This document shows, one piece after another, positions 43,583 through 52,752 of a stretch of 64,000 bases of DNA. The notes under the pieces are model-generated. The model was not told the origin of the DNA and made no database searches. It worked only from the letters and a program-made list of their open reading frames with translations. Source of the DNA: Alphaproteobacteria bacterium (GTDB lineage Bacteria > Pseudomonadota > Alphaproteobacteria > Micropepsales > Micropepsaceae); assembly GCA_018971835.1 (NCBI GenBank), contig JAGWZW010000004.1, positions 1-64,000 of the forward strand, written 5' to 3'. The number at the start of each line of letters is the position of its first letter. Position 1 is the first letter of the stretch. The translations under genes were made by a program, and so were the position numbers.

Positions 43583-44139
43583 CCGGTGCTTTTCACCAGC
43601 GTGTCCAGCACTTCCATGCCGCCGGAGGCATCGATCTCCACGCGCAGGGTTTCGGTGAGGCGCGCCACCGTCATGTAAAAGCCGCAGGTGCAGATGATCT
43701 CGACGATCTCCTGCGGCGAGAAATGCGCTTTGGCCTGCGCCACGTTTTCCTCGCTGGCGGCGACATTGCGGATCACGTCTTCGGATAACGCCAGCAGCGC
43801 CTGCTCCCGCGCGTCGAAACAGGATGCAGCGAAATCGCCCTGCTCCAGCGCCGCGATCTGCTCCTTCGTGCAGCCGCAGACCTCGGCGATGGGCACATGC
43901 TGGTGCCACTCGTATGCGCCGCGCTCAAGCTTCGCCACTTGAAGGATCACCAGCTCGCGCAAATTCGCCGCCAGCTGCTGGCGGCCGAGGATGGCGCCGC
44001 CGAAGCGCATCCCGTGCTTGAAGCAGGCCGGCGCATTGGCCCACATGCGGAAGATGTTGAGCTTCCTGGGCAGCTTCTCGAAGGCCTCGCGGGCATCGGC
44101 GGGCAAGGCTTCGATGTCGGCATAGGGAATGAGCGGCAT
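43564..44139 (-). CDS. Carboxymuconolactone-decarboxylase/AhpD-fold protein
   Basis: 191 residues. Helical CMD core: FKHGMRFGGAILGRQQL, LRELVILQVAKLERGAYEW, HVPIAEVCGCTKEQIAALE and a C-terminal EIICTCGFYMTVARL. The AhpD catalytic CxxC is not present in the usual place; the Cys pairs visible are CGC and CTC. Its role is unknown; family members act as peroxidases, thiol relays or decarboxylases. It is a single gene, separated from modC by 61 bases on the same strand. Confidence 0.85.
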   Translation of the reverse strand: MPLIPYADIEALPADAREAFEKLPRKLNIFRMWANAPACFKHGMRFGGAILGRQQLAANLRELVILQVAKLERGAYEWHQHVPIAEVCGCTKEQIAALEQGDFAASCFDAREQALLALSEDVIRNVAASEENVAQAKAHFSPQEIVEIICTCGFYMTVARLTETLRVEIDASGGMEVLDTLVKSTGQPPAS

Positions 44140-44200
44140 GGGCGTTTCTCCGAATGGCGTTGCCGGAGCTTTGCCGGGAAAAGCCGCCTGCGCAACCGCG

Positions 44201-45295
44201 CTAAACTTCCGGCGCGGGCAGGATGCGCGAATCCACCGTCACCGATTTTATGATGGCGAAGACCGGTACGCCGGCCGCCAGCGCCAGCCGCTTCACCGAA
44301 GCCTGCGTGATGCGCGCCACCAGCTTGGCGCCGCCGCAATCGAGCTGCACGTCGGCCTCGCCCTCCGGCCCGGCATGGACGGCGCTGATCGTCGCCGCCA
44401 GCACATTGTTGGCGCTGATGGCCCTGGGTTCCTCGCGCGCCAGCATCACGTCCTCGGCGCGGATGCGCACGCGCAGCCGCGTGCCCTTCGCGCGCGCCAG
44501 CCTGCCCACCACCAACGTGCCCCCGGCGAAGGCAAGCCGCGTCAGGCCGTGCTCGGTATCCTCCACCGTCACCTCGAACACTGCGCCGTAGGGCGGCGCG
44601 CCGGTAGCGGCGGAAAACTCCAGATCGCCCAACAGGTCGAACACCGTGCCCTCGGCCGCCACCAGGCCCTGCTTAAGCAGGATCACGCGATCGGCCAGCC
44701 GCGTCACCTCGTCGAGCGAGTGGCTGACATAGAGCATCGGCGTGCGCGTTTCGTCCCGCAGCCGTTCCAGATAGGGCAGGATCTCGGCCTTGCGCGCGGC
44801 GTCGAGCGCGGCCAGCGGCTCGTCCAGCAGCAGCAGCTCGGGCGAGGACAGCAGCGCCCGGCCCAGTGCCACGCGCCCCTTCTCGCCGCCGGAGAGCTTG
44901 CCGGGTTTGCGCACCAGCAGGTGTTCGAGGCCGAGCAGCGCGATCACATGGTCGATGCGCGCTTCGTCCGCCTTCACCGGCGCCCGCCGCCAGCCGAAGC
45001 GCAGATTGGCCATCACGCTCATATGCGGGAACAACCGCGCGTCCTGAAACACCACGCCCACCCGCCGCGCCTCGGGCCGTACGAAGATGCCCGCGGCAGT
45101 ATCGAGCAGCGGCCTGCCGTTCAGGCGGATGTGCCCATCATCAGGCTTCAGGAGCCCCGCCAGCGCCGCCACGACGGTGGACTTGCCGGCGCCAGAAGGG
45201 CCGAACAGCGCCGTCACCTGTGCCTCGGGCACCGCGAAGGCGGCATCGAGCGTAAAGCCGCCGAAACGGTGGCGCAGCGAAAGCTCCACGCTCAT
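44201..45295 (-). CDS. modC: Molybdate ABC transporter ATP-binding protein
   Basis: 364 residues. ABC ATPase: Walker A FGPSGAGKST, signature LSGGEKGRVALGRALL, Walker B LLLLDEPLAALD and H-loop VSHSLDEV. The C-terminal third has a molybdate-binding TOBE/Mop domain (ISANNVLAATISAVHAGPEG and VARITQASVKRLAL). ATG 45295 overlaps the modB stop (ATGA). It energises molybdate or tungstate uptake. No modA-type binding protein is adjacent. Confidence 0.95.
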   Translation of the reverse strand: MSVELSLRHRFGGFTLDAAFAVPEAQVTALFGPSGAGKSTVVAALAGLLKPDDGHIRLNGRPLLDTAAGIFVRPEARRVGVVFQDARLFPHMSVMANLRFGWRRAPVKADEARIDHVIALLGLEHLLVRKPGKLSGGEKGRVALGRALLSSPELLLLDEPLAALDAARKAEILPYLERLRDETRTPMLYVSHSLDEVTRLADRVILLKQGLVAAEGTVFDLLGDLEFSAATGAPPYGAVFEVTVEDTEHGLTRLAFAGGTLVVGRLARAKGTRLRVRIRAEDVMLAREEPRAISANNVLAATISAVHAGPEGEADVQLDCGGAKLVARITQASVKRLALAAGVPVFAIIKSVTVDSRILPAPEV

Positions 45296-45999
45296 GACAG
45301 CATTGCACGCGCGCGGCGCTGGGCCAGCTCTGCCAGCCCCACGCCGGCCAGCGCCAGCACGATGGCGAGGATGGTGAGGCGCGCGGCCTGCGCTTCGCCG
45401 CCCGGCGTCTCCAGCGCGCTGTAGATGGCCAGCGGCAAGGTGCGCGTCTCGCCCGGGATGTTGGAAACGAAGGTGATGATGGCGCCGAACTCGCCCAGGC
45501 TGGTGGCGAAGGCCGTGATCGCGCCCGCCACCACGCCGGGCAGGGCCAAGGGCAGGATGACGTTCCAGAAGCGATCGAGCGGACCGGCGCCCAGGGTAGC
45601 GGCAGCCTGCCCCAGCCCGCGGTCCACCGCCTCCAGCGCCAACCGGATCGCCCGCAATTGCAGCGGAAAGGTGATGAGGCCCGCGGCCAGCGCCGCCCCG
45701 GTCCACGAAAAGACGAAGCGGATGCCGAACTGGCTGTAGAGCCAGCCGCCGAGCCCGCCGCGGGTGCCCAGCGCCACCAGCAGGATGTAACCCATCACCA
45801 CCGGCGGCAGCACCAGCGGCAGCGTCAGCATGCCCTCGACCAGCGTTTTGCCGGGAAAGCTGCGATGGGCCAGCGCCAGCGCCGCCAGCAGCGCGAAAGG
45901 AAAGGCCCAGCAGATAGCCACCAGCGACACCTTGAGGCTGAGCAGCAGGGCCTCGATCTCGGCCGGTGTCAAAAGCAGCGGGTTGGTGGCTGTCCCCAT
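45292..45999 (-). CDS. modB: Molybdate ABC transporter permease
   Basis: 235 residues, five to six membrane helices. The EAA loop with conserved Gly reads LEAVDRGLGQAAATLGAGPL; GEFGAIITFVSNIPGETRTLPLAIY is the ModB signature. ATG 45999 is preceded by GGCGGGGC. It pairs with ModC to form the membrane channel. A perfect dyad lies just upstream. Confidence 0.94.
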   Translation of the reverse strand: MGTATNPLLLTPAEIEALLLSLKVSLVAICWAFPFALLAALALAHRSFPGKTLVEGMLTLPLVLPPVVMGYILLVALGTRGGLGGWLYSQFGIRFVFSWTGAALAAGLITFPLQLRAIRLALEAVDRGLGQAAATLGAGPLDRFWNVILPLALPGVVAGAITAFATSLGEFGAIITFVSNIPGETRTLPLAIYSALETPGGEAQAARLTILAIVLALAGVGLAELAQRRARAMLS

Positions 46000-46010
46000 G
46001 CCCCGCCTTA

Positions 46011-46024
46011 TATCCGAACGGATA
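46011..46024. promoter_or_regulatory. Inverted repeat upstream of modB
   Basis: TATCCGAACGGATA is a near-perfect palindrome (TATCCG/CGGATA arms, AA centre), 12 bases before the modB start. It may be an operator for a metal-responsive regulator; it does not closely match the E. coli ModE box, so the regulator is open. Confidence 0.45.
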
Positions 46025-46107
46025 CTACGTGACGAGAAACAAACTCGTCTTGACCGGCAAAATGCGCGGCTTACCGTATCGGCGGCGGGGCGGCCGAGGG
46101 GGGCCGG

Positions 46108-47949
46108 ATGCGGTTGGTCACCATCGCATTGGGGGTTGCGGCATTCGGCGCGGCTTATCTGAGCCCGGCACCGCAGATACCAGCGCGCTGGCAGGCATGG
46201 CTGCAACCCACAGCCGTTTCACCGGGCGGGACTGGCGTTCATCGCTCGGCATCGGCCGCCACGTCACCGGCTAGCGGCGCCGCAGTGATCCGGCCGGTCG
46301 CCGAGGCCCCTGCGGCGGCAACTCAGCCGGCACCAGCGGCCGATCCGGCACTGACCGCGGCAATGGCGCGCTCGCCGGTCTACTACATCCGCTACGATCA
46401 CTGGAGCGAGGCGGACGAGCGCGGCTTCGGCGAGTTCCTGCGTTCGCTCGGCGATTCGAACTGCCACACGGTCAATTCCTGCCTGCACGGGCCGGGCAAT
46501 CCGTTCCGCGCCAGCGATCCGGTGAATGTCGTCTTCCGTTCCGACTGCGCGGACCTGCCCTACATCCTGCGCGCCTATTATGCCTGGAAGCGCGGCCTGC
46601 CCTTCTCCTACGAGAGCGAGGTGGAACCGCGCGGGGCCTCGCGCGACATCCGCTACACGCCGGACGGCAACGAAGTGACCGCGCGGCACGACGTGCTGTC
46701 CGGCTCCACCACCGGCTACGCGCTGCTGGAGACGCTGCGCGATGCGGTGTCGTCTGCCACCTACCGCATCCATCCCGATGGTGAGACGCCGCTCCAGCAG
46801 GATTTCTATTCGCCGGCGCTCAGGCCCGGGTCGATCCGGCCGGGCACGGTGATCTACGATCCCAACGGCCACCTCGCCACCGTCTATCGCATCGACCCGG
46901 ACGGGCGCATCTTCTATCTCGACGCCCATCCCGATGAATCGGTGACGCATGGCAGCTACGACATGCGCTTCGTGCGCGCGCGGCCCGGCATGGGCGCCGG
47001 CTTCAAGAACTGGCGGCCGCAAACGCTCGTCGGCGCCACGCGGACGCCCGACGGCGCGCTGACGGGCGGCCATGTCGTGCTGACGAAAAACGCCGATCTG
47101 AAGGACTTTTCCGACACGCAGTATTTCGGCACCGGCCCGCGCCCCGCTGCGGATCGCGACTGGGCGGCGGGCAGCTTCACGCTGAACGGGCAGGCGCTCA
47201 ATTATTACGATTACGTGCGCGCGATGATGGCGGGCGGCAAGCTCGAATTCGATCCGATGAAGGAAGTGGCCGAGATGGTGGATTCCAACTGCGCCGATCT
47301 GCATTATCGCGCCGACGCGGTGAAAGTCGCCATCGAAGCGGGCACCGAAAACCTGCCGGAGCCGGAGCGCCTGCCGCCCAACATCTACGGCACCGAGGGA
47401 TTGTGGGAAATCTACTCCACGCCCTCGCGCGACGCCCGGCTCAAGACCGCGTTCAAGGAACTGCGCGACCAGACCGGGCGGTTCATTCGCCTCTACGTGG
47501 CGCGCGACCAGCGGCTCAACTATCGCGGCAGCGATCTGGCCGCCGACCTCCTGCGCGTTTACGACCGGCAAACTGCCGCCTGCAAGATCACCTATACGCG
47601 CAGCGACGGTTCTGAGGTCAGCTTCGGCTACGAAGAGGCGCGGCGGCGGCTGTTCCGCCTGTCGTTCGATCCCTATCAATGCGTGGAGCATCGCTGGGGT
47701 GCCGACAGCCCGGCGGAACTTGCCACCTGCAAGGACGGCGCGGTGAAGCGCGCCTGGTACGCCGCCGAACAGAACCTGCGCAACCAGATCGACCGCACCT
47801 ACGAGGCGCGCATGGATTTCACGCTCGGCGAGCTGACGACGCCCGGCCCGGGCAAGGGTGTGGCCGCGCCGCCCGATATCGACGTGCGCGCCTATCTGCT
47901 CTCCGTGCAGGGCGTCAGGCGCGGTGCGCCGGTGGCGCAAGGAAAATGA
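46108..47949 (+). CDS. Secreted protein of unknown family with cysteine-hydrolase-like features
   Basis: 613 residues; I do not recognise a named family. A signal or anchor helix (MRLVTIALGVAAFGAAYLS) and an Ala/Pro-rich linker to about residue 85 precede the domain. Then come VVFRSDCADLPYILRAYYAW, which looks like the Cys-bearing helix of papain/transglutaminase/NlpC folds, and about 110 residues later HLATVYRID and FYLDAHPD, which could give the His and Asp. A second NCADL motif (SNCADLHYRADAVK) occurs near residue 390. It stands alone, divergent from modB. A cell-envelope peptidase or amidase is possible; no function is assigned. Confidence 0.75.
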   Translation: MRLVTIALGVAAFGAAYLSPAPQIPARWQAWLQPTAVSPGGTGVHRSASAATSPASGAAVIRPVAEAPAAATQPAPAADPALTAAMARSPVYYIRYDHWSEADERGFGEFLRSLGDSNCHTVNSCLHGPGNPFRASDPVNVVFRSDCADLPYILRAYYAWKRGLPFSYESEVEPRGASRDIRYTPDGNEVTARHDVLSGSTTGYALLETLRDAVSSATYRIHPDGETPLQQDFYSPALRPGSIRPGTVIYDPNGHLATVYRIDPDGRIFYLDAHPDESVTHGSYDMRFVRARPGMGAGFKNWRPQTLVGATRTPDGALTGGHVVLTKNADLKDFSDTQYFGTGPRPAADRDWAAGSFTLNGQALNYYDYVRAMMAGGKLEFDPMKEVAEMVDSNCADLHYRADAVKVAIEAGTENLPEPERLPPNIYGTEGLWEIYSTPSRDARLKTAFKELRDQTGRFIRLYVARDQRLNYRGSDLAADLLRVYDRQTAACKITYTRSDGSEVSFGYEEARRRLFRLSFDPYQCVEHRWGADSPAELATCKDGAVKRAWYAAEQNLRNQIDRTYEARMDFTLGELTTPGPGKGVAAPPDIDVRAYLLSVQGVRRGAPVAQGK

Positions 47950-47980
47950 TTCAACCCGATCATCTGTTGCTCCGGGCAAA

Positions 47981-48009
47981 AACAAAGGGCCGCCCAGCGG
48001 GCGGCCCTT
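47981..48009 (-). terminator. Intrinsic terminator of the TonB/ExbBD/TPR operon
   Basis: GGGCCGCCC (47987-47995) pairs with GGGCGGCCC (47999-48007). On the minus strand the hairpin is followed by TTTGTTTTTG. It lies 25 bases beyond the TPR gene stop and between convergent genes. Confidence 0.8.
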
Positions 48010-48034
48010 CGCATGCGCTGCTGGCGCGAACCGG

Positions 48035-49186
48035 TCAGTGGCTGCGGACGTAGATCGACCACAGGCGGGCATCCACCTTCGCCTTGGTATCCTTCACCGC
48101 CGCGAAGGCCTTGAGCGCCTGCGGCTTCTTCTTCGCATCCATATAGGCGATGCCGAGGCGGATCTGCGCGTCGTCGGGATCCTTCACGCCCTTCTTGATG
48201 CCGGCCTCAATCGCGGCCACTGCATCGTCGGCCCGGCCGATACCGCTATAGACGTTGCCGAGATGAACCAGCGCATCGCCGGTCTTGGCGGCTTCGGCCT
48301 GCTTGGCGAGCGCGGGGAGCTGCGCAGCCTGCTGGGTGGCCTGCGCCTTGACCAGATCGAGCAGGCGCTGCTGGCGGGCACCGGACAGCACCTTGGCATC
48401 GAAGCCCTTTTGCTCGATCGCCGCCGCCTCCTGCGGCAGTTGCAGCACCATGCCGAGCTGGGCGGCGTTGGAATAATCGTCGGCATTGCGCATGTTGCCG
48501 GTGAGCAGGCGCAGACGATAGACGTCGAACCGCTGCGGATCGGTGAGACCCGAGGTGTTGTCGGCAGCGATGAAGAGATAAGGCCAGTACTTCGCCTGCC
48601 CCTTCAGGACGAGCTGCTCGGCCGCATCGCGCTGGGCGTTCGTATCGCCGAGCTTGCCAGCAATATACAGCTTCTGCGACAGCACCGTGTCGCCGTTGCC
48701 CAACCCGTCTAGGACGTGCAGGGCGCTCTTGTAATCGCCCATCTCGGTATAGGCCTGCGCCACGATGAGCTGGCTCTGCGCATCGAGCACGCCGTACTTC
48801 TTCAGGTAGTCCTGATCGGTGGTGACGACGTCGTGGTATTTGCGGCGGTTGTAGTCCGACGCGAACTTGGCCTTGGCCGTGGTGGCGTTGGTCACGCCGC
48901 CGGAGAAATCACCGGTTTTCACCGCAACGAACTGCTCGGTCTGGCTGATGACCTGCTTTTCGGCGGCGGTCAGGCCCGGCACGCGCTCGGCCTCATGCAC
49001 CTTCTCCATCGCGGCGCTGCCCTTGCCCGCATTGGCCAGGGCAATGGCTTCCTGAAGCGGTTTGCCGACCTGGGGGCGTACGCCGGCGGCCTCGGCCACA
49101 CTGGCAGTGGAAAGCATGGCGAGCGGAACCGCGGAGGTTCCGATCAGAAGCGCAACCGCGATTCCGCGCAAAGACTTGGAAATCAT
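48035..49186 (-). CDS. Secreted TPR-repeat protein of the TonB cluster
   Basis: 383 residues with a signal peptide (SLRGIAVALLIGTSAVPLAML) and helical TPR-like repeats, clearest at LIVAQAYTEMGDYKSALHVL and LVHLGNVYSGIGRADDAVAA. ATG 49186 has TGAGGAT about eight bases upstream and is preferred over ATG 49198. It is the last gene after tonB-exbB-exbD-exbD. TPR proteins at this place (as with TtpC-type helpers in other bacteria) are thought to assist TonB energy transfer in the periplasm. Confidence 0.88.
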   Translation of the reverse strand: MISKSLRGIAVALLIGTSAVPLAMLSTASVAEAAGVRPQVGKPLQEAIALANAGKGSAAMEKVHEAERVPGLTAAEKQVISQTEQFVAVKTGDFSGGVTNATTAKAKFASDYNRRKYHDVVTTDQDYLKKYGVLDAQSQLIVAQAYTEMGDYKSALHVLDGLGNGDTVLSQKLYIAGKLGDTNAQRDAAEQLVLKGQAKYWPYLFIAADNTSGLTDPQRFDVYRLRLLTGNMRNADDYSNAAQLGMVLQLPQEAAAIEQKGFDAKVLSGARQQRLLDLVKAQATQQAAQLPALAKQAEAAKTGDALVHLGNVYSGIGRADDAVAAIEAGIKKGVKDPDDAQIRLGIAYMDAKKKPQALKAFAAVKDTKAKVDARLWSIYVRSH

Positions 49187-49273
49187 CTCAATCCTCATTT
49201 CGCAGGGCACGGGGCCCGGAAGACATGCGACCGCATGAAACCGGCCCCGCGGTCAATCGCCCCTCGCTTAATC

Positions 49274-49702
49274 TTACTGAACGTATTGTTCCGTACCGAC
49301 GATACCGATGTGGACCACGCCGCGGCGCTGCGCATCGGCCATAACCTTTGCAACGGTATCATAACGGGCCAGCCGATTGACCGAAATATGGACTTCGGGC
49401 TGGACCGTCGGATCCTTCTGGCCAGCATCGTAGAAATAGCTGTCCAGCGTCGGCATCGTGACAACCTGATTGTTCCAGGACACCGAGCCATCGAAATCGA
49501 CATAGATGTTGACGACCTGCGGCGGGATCGGCGGCGGCTGGTTGTGCGGCTGCGGCATATCGAGCTTCACCGCATTGGTCTGAATTGGAATCGTGATGAT
49601 GAGCATGACAAGGAGCACGAGCATGACGTCGATCAACGGCGTCGTGTTCATCTCCACCATGACTTCGCCTTCACCGGAGGCGTCGCCAACATTCATTGCC
49701 AT
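49274..49702 (-). CDS. exbD: ExbD-family biopolymer transport protein
   Basis: 142 residues: cytoplasmic N terminus, one helix with the key Asp in MNTTPLIDVMLVLLVMLIIT, then a periplasmic domain (VVNIYVDFDGSVSWNNQVV, VHISVNRLARY). It forms the proton-driven ExbB/ExbD motor that energises TonB. It is the second of two exbD copies, 36 bases after the first. Their sequences differ enough to suggest separate roles. Confidence 0.94.
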   Translation of the reverse strand: MAMNVGDASGEGEVMVEMNTTPLIDVMLVLLVMLIITIPIQTNAVKLDMPQPHNQPPPIPPQVVNIYVDFDGSVSWNNQVVTMPTLDSYFYDAGQKDPTVQPEVHISVNRLARYDTVAKVMADAQRRGVVHIGIVGTEQYVQ

Positions 49703-49738
49703 AGCATTACTACCTTTTTGGTCGGGGCCGACGCAGGA

Positions 49739-50188
49739 TCAGTCTTGCGGAACGTTGACGGGTTCGGTGAGGAAGCCCACCTTCGGAATAGCGGCCCGCT
49801 GAGCGTCGTACACCACGCGGCCGACGGCCTCGAAGCGCACATCCTTGTCGCCGCGGATATGCACCTCCGGCAGCTGCTGCCCTTTGGCAGCAGCGCGCCG
49901 GACGGCATCTTCCATTCTCGTGATCAGCTCGTTGTTGTCTTTGACGAGCCCGTTGTTCCAGTAAACGTTCTCGTCCTTGTCGACAGCGATCACGATGTTT
50001 TCAGGCTTGGTCAGCGTCGGAATGTTCTTCGCATTGGGAAGTTGAACCGGGACCGCCTTCAGCACAACCGGAACCGTGATGAGGAAGATGATGAGCAGAA
50101 CCAGCATCACGTCCACCAGCGGCGTCGTGTTGATGGCTGTGTTCAGATCCGCGTCATCGTGGTCCGCTGACGTAACATTCATCGCCAT
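49739..50188 (-). CDS. exbD: ExbD-family biopolymer transport protein (first copy)
   Basis: 149 residues with the same layout: NTTPLVDVMLVLLIIFLITV holds the proton-channel Asp, and the periplasmic part reads IVIAVDKDENVYWNNGLVKD. It follows exbB after 41 bases and precedes the second exbD. Double exbD genes are usual in this type of alphaproteobacterial TonB cluster. Confidence 0.94.
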   Translation of the reverse strand: MAMNVTSADHDDADLNTAINTTPLVDVMLVLLIIFLITVPVVLKAVPVQLPNAKNIPTLTKPENIVIAVDKDENVYWNNGLVKDNNELITRMEDAVRRAAAKGQQLPEVHIRGDKDVRFEAVGRVVYDAQRAAIPKVGFLTEPVNVPQD

Positions 50189-50229
50189 AGGCGCTTACTC
50201 CAAATCCAATACGAGTGTTCCGGGGCCGC

Positions 50230-51159
50230 TTACTTCTTGTTGGTGATGAGATAGGTCTGCAGATCGGCCGCGAAGCTGCGCAGCTTCTCGTTGATGATCT
50301 TGTTGCGGCGGACCAGGAAGTTATAGAGCAGCACGGCCGGAACAGCGGTGAACAGACCGATGGCGGTCATGATCAGCGCCTCACCGACCGGGCCGGCCAC
50401 CTTGTCGATCGAGGCCTGACCGGCGACGCCGATGGCCACGAGCGCGTTCAGGATGCCCCAGACGGTGCCGAACAGACCGACGAACGGCGCCGTGGAACCC
50501 ACCGAGGCGAGGAAGGCGATACCGCCCTGCAGGCGGGAATTGATCTCTTCGAGCTGGCGGTTCAGCGACATGCCGATCCAGTCATTGGCATTGACCAGGC
50601 CCGTGGCCGGGCTGGTCGAGGCCTGCACGCCCGATTCCGCGACGGCACGGAAAACGCTGTTCTTGGCCAGCTTGTCGATGCCTTCGTTGAGATTGCTCGA
50701 ACTCCAGAAGCGCTTCTCGACCTGGCCGGCCTGAGAGATCATGCGGCTCTGTTCCCAGAACTTCGTGAAGAAGATGTACCAGGTGCCGACCGACATGACC
50801 GCGAGCAGGATCATGACGCCACGGGCCACCCAGTCCGCATGACCGTTATGGCCCGCCCACAGCGCACCCAGACCATAGGGATTCTCCTGCGGGGCCGGAG
50901 CCGCGGCCGGAGGAGTCGCCGCCGGGGCGGCAGGAGCGGCTGACTGATCGCCGGCAGCCGGAGCGGCCGACTGGTTGCCGCCAGCCGGAGCAGCGGACTG
51001 ATCGCCAGCGGCAGGGGTTGTCGTGCCCGCGGCCGGAGTGGCCGGTGCGGCCTGCGCCACCTGCGTGGACGCGGCCTGGGTCTGGGCGAGAGCCTGACCG
51101 GCGCCGAAGCCGGACAGGAGGACGAAGGCCGCAGCGATCGTCAGGTGCTTGAAATTCAT
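50230..51159 (-). CDS. exbB: ExbB/TolQ-family proton channel protein
   Basis: 309 residues. A signal-like N terminus and a long Ala/Pro/Gln-rich repeat region (several AAPAAGDQSAAPAG-like units, residues 25-90) precede three membrane helices. The ExbB core is seen in IAFLASVGSTAPFVGLFGTV and MTAIGLFTAVPAVLLYNFLV. The N-terminal extension is longer than in E. coli ExbB but common in alphaproteobacteria, where it may reach TonB in the periplasm. It lies 57 bases after tonB. Confidence 0.94.
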   Translation of the reverse strand: MNFKHLTIAAAFVLLSGFGAGQALAQTQAASTQVAQAAPATPAAGTTTPAAGDQSAAPAGGNQSAAPAAGDQSAAPAAPAATPPAAAPAPQENPYGLGALWAGHNGHADWVARGVMILLAVMSVGTWYIFFTKFWEQSRMISQAGQVEKRFWSSSNLNEGIDKLAKNSVFRAVAESGVQASTSPATGLVNANDWIGMSLNRQLEEINSRLQGGIAFLASVGSTAPFVGLFGTVWGILNALVAIGVAGQASIDKVAGPVGEALIMTAIGLFTAVPAVLLYNFLVRRNKIINEKLRSFAADLQTYLITNKK

Positions 51160-51216
51160 ATCTTCGCTACTCCGTAGGTGAGATGAAGCTAAACTGATGG
51201 TCCAAGCGGACCGCTC

Positions 51217-51843
51217 TTATTCGTTGAGTTGGTAGAGAACCTTCGCCTCGTAGGTGATGGCGAGCGGTTTGCCGCCTCGCGTGGCGGGATTGTACTCCCA
51301 GCGCGAAGCACAGGACACGGCGGCTTCGTCCAGGCGGGAATAACCGCTGGACTTGGCAACGGAGACATTCGTCACCGAGCCATCCACATTCACCGTGAAC
51401 CGAACCAGCACGACGCCCGTTTCGCCGAGACGCCGCGAAATCGGCGGGTAACCGGCTTCGCAGCTATGCGAGCGGCCGCGCGGCGTGGGGTAGGTAGCCG
51501 GAACCTGCGGCGCCGCCTTGTGCGACTGCACATCGGAGATCGCATTGGTCTCGGTGGTCGTGGTCTGGATATTGATGTCCGGCGGCGGCACGAAGGGCGG
51601 CGGCGGCTTGACAGTATCCGGCGGCGGCGGAGGAGGAGTTTTCTCCTGCTCCGGCGGCTTCTGCTGAACCACCTCGGCCTTGATGATCTCGGGCATCTTG
51701 TTGAACACCGACTGCGCAAGTCCGGTGGCCAAGGCCCAGATCACGACAACGTGGATGAGCCCGACAAGCCCGATGCTGATGTAGCGGCGGGGGCTGGCGA
51801 TCCCGGCGTGGGTCGATTTGAGAAGATGTTCAGGTTGCTGCAT
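51217..51843 (-). CDS. tonB: TonB energy-transducer protein
   Basis: 208 residues. One N-terminal membrane helix (ISIGLVGLIHVVVIWALATG), a Pro-rich spacer (EKTPPPPPPDTVKPPPPFVP) and a C-terminal TonB domain (YPPISRRLGETGVVLVRFTV, ASRWEYNPATRGGKPL). It carries proton-motive energy to outer-membrane receptors, of which this window has three. It is the first gene of the tonB-exbB-exbD-exbD-TPR operon. Confidence 0.94.
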   Translation of the reverse strand: MQQPEHLLKSTHAGIASPRRYISIGLVGLIHVVVIWALATGLAQSVFNKMPEIIKAEVVQQKPPEQEKTPPPPPPDTVKPPPPFVPPPDINIQTTTTETNAISDVQSHKAAPQVPATYPTPRGRSHSCEAGYPPISRRLGETGVVLVRFTVNVDGSVTNVSVAKSSGYSRLDEAAVSCASRWEYNPATRGGKPLAITYEAKVLYQLNE

Positions 51844-52403
51844 GGGTTATCAGGACCAAACATGGCTGAGCCCGGCACGATCGCACCGGGCCAGGGGATT
51901 ATGAACCAAGCGCACGCGTTTCCCTTTCACCGGCACCAGCGATGCGGCGCCTGTTGCTGTTATTTTTATACATCGTAATCATCGTTCTCGACCCGGTCTA
52001 GCGCTTCGGATGGTAAACGGCATTCTTTAATCAGCAGTCGGCCAAGTCGCACCGCTAATATTATGTCTCCACCATGCCCGCGCCACGCTCAGTCGCCGTG
52101 CGCCATGAAGCAGCTGGGCAATTCTCCCTGTTCCCCGCGCTAATACAGGCAACACCGTGTCCGCTGCAAGTAGGACGTTCTTGTTAGTCATCGCCAACCG
52201 GCCCTGCTCGCAGCCAACAGCGCGGCGAAACGCGCTATTGGCTGCAGTTCGGTCTAAAATCCTAAGACAATAACGTGGCAATAATACGATAAGGATTGGT
52301 CACCGCGGCTCCGAAAAGCGCGGACCATGCGGAAAACCGCCCAAAATCAGGCAGAACCCCGGCATTGACCCTGCCCCGGCCGGTCGCTAAGTCTTCAAAT
52401 TCG
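51844..52403. other. Intergenic region before the cobalamin riboswitch
   Basis: About 560 bases between divergent tonB and btuB units. No gene-like frame was found. The tonB promoter is expected in the AT-rich stretch near 51955-52030, and the btuB promoter shortly before 52400, but no confident -35/-10 pair was identified. Confidence 0.4.
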
Positions 52404-52582
52404 CGCGAGGTTCCCGCAAGGGATGGTGCCCGGAGCCTTTGTCCTGGCGCCAAAGGGAACGCGGTGAAAATCCGCGGCTGCCCCCGCAACTGTAACCGGT
52501 CAGCGACCGTCCATTGAGCCACTGAGGTTTCCTTGGGAAGGCGGACGGAACGCGAAAACCCGGAAGTCAGGAGACCTGCTTC
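52404..52582 (+). promoter_or_regulatory. Cobalamin (adenosylcobalamin) riboswitch
   Basis: The conserved core is plain: an initial GAGGTTCCCGCAAGGGA, AAAGGGAACGCGGTGAAAAT, the B12-box-like GCCCCCGCAACTGTAACCGG, GCCACTG, GGGAAGGC and the closing GGAAGTCAGGAGACCTGC. It lies about 170 bases before the btuB-like start. Binding of cobalamin normally reduces expression of the downstream receptor. Confidence 0.96.
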
Positions 52583-52752
52583 GCGACGTCGTCCTGTTTT
52601 CGGCCGGGGGTATGCCGGAAACTGCGGAGATCACCGCAGCGGCGACGAAGTCGGAGTCGTCGCTGCGGGGATTGTCATGCCTGTCCCGTCGAAAACTTGG
52701 GAAATGCCGGCACGTTCGCGACGGCTCCTGGATTGCACACCAGGGGACCACA

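Noticed and set aside
46264-48072. A 602-residue open frame on the minus strand
   Set aside because: It mirrors the secreted unknown protein at 46108-47949, whose signal peptide and coherent composition make the plus strand the real one.
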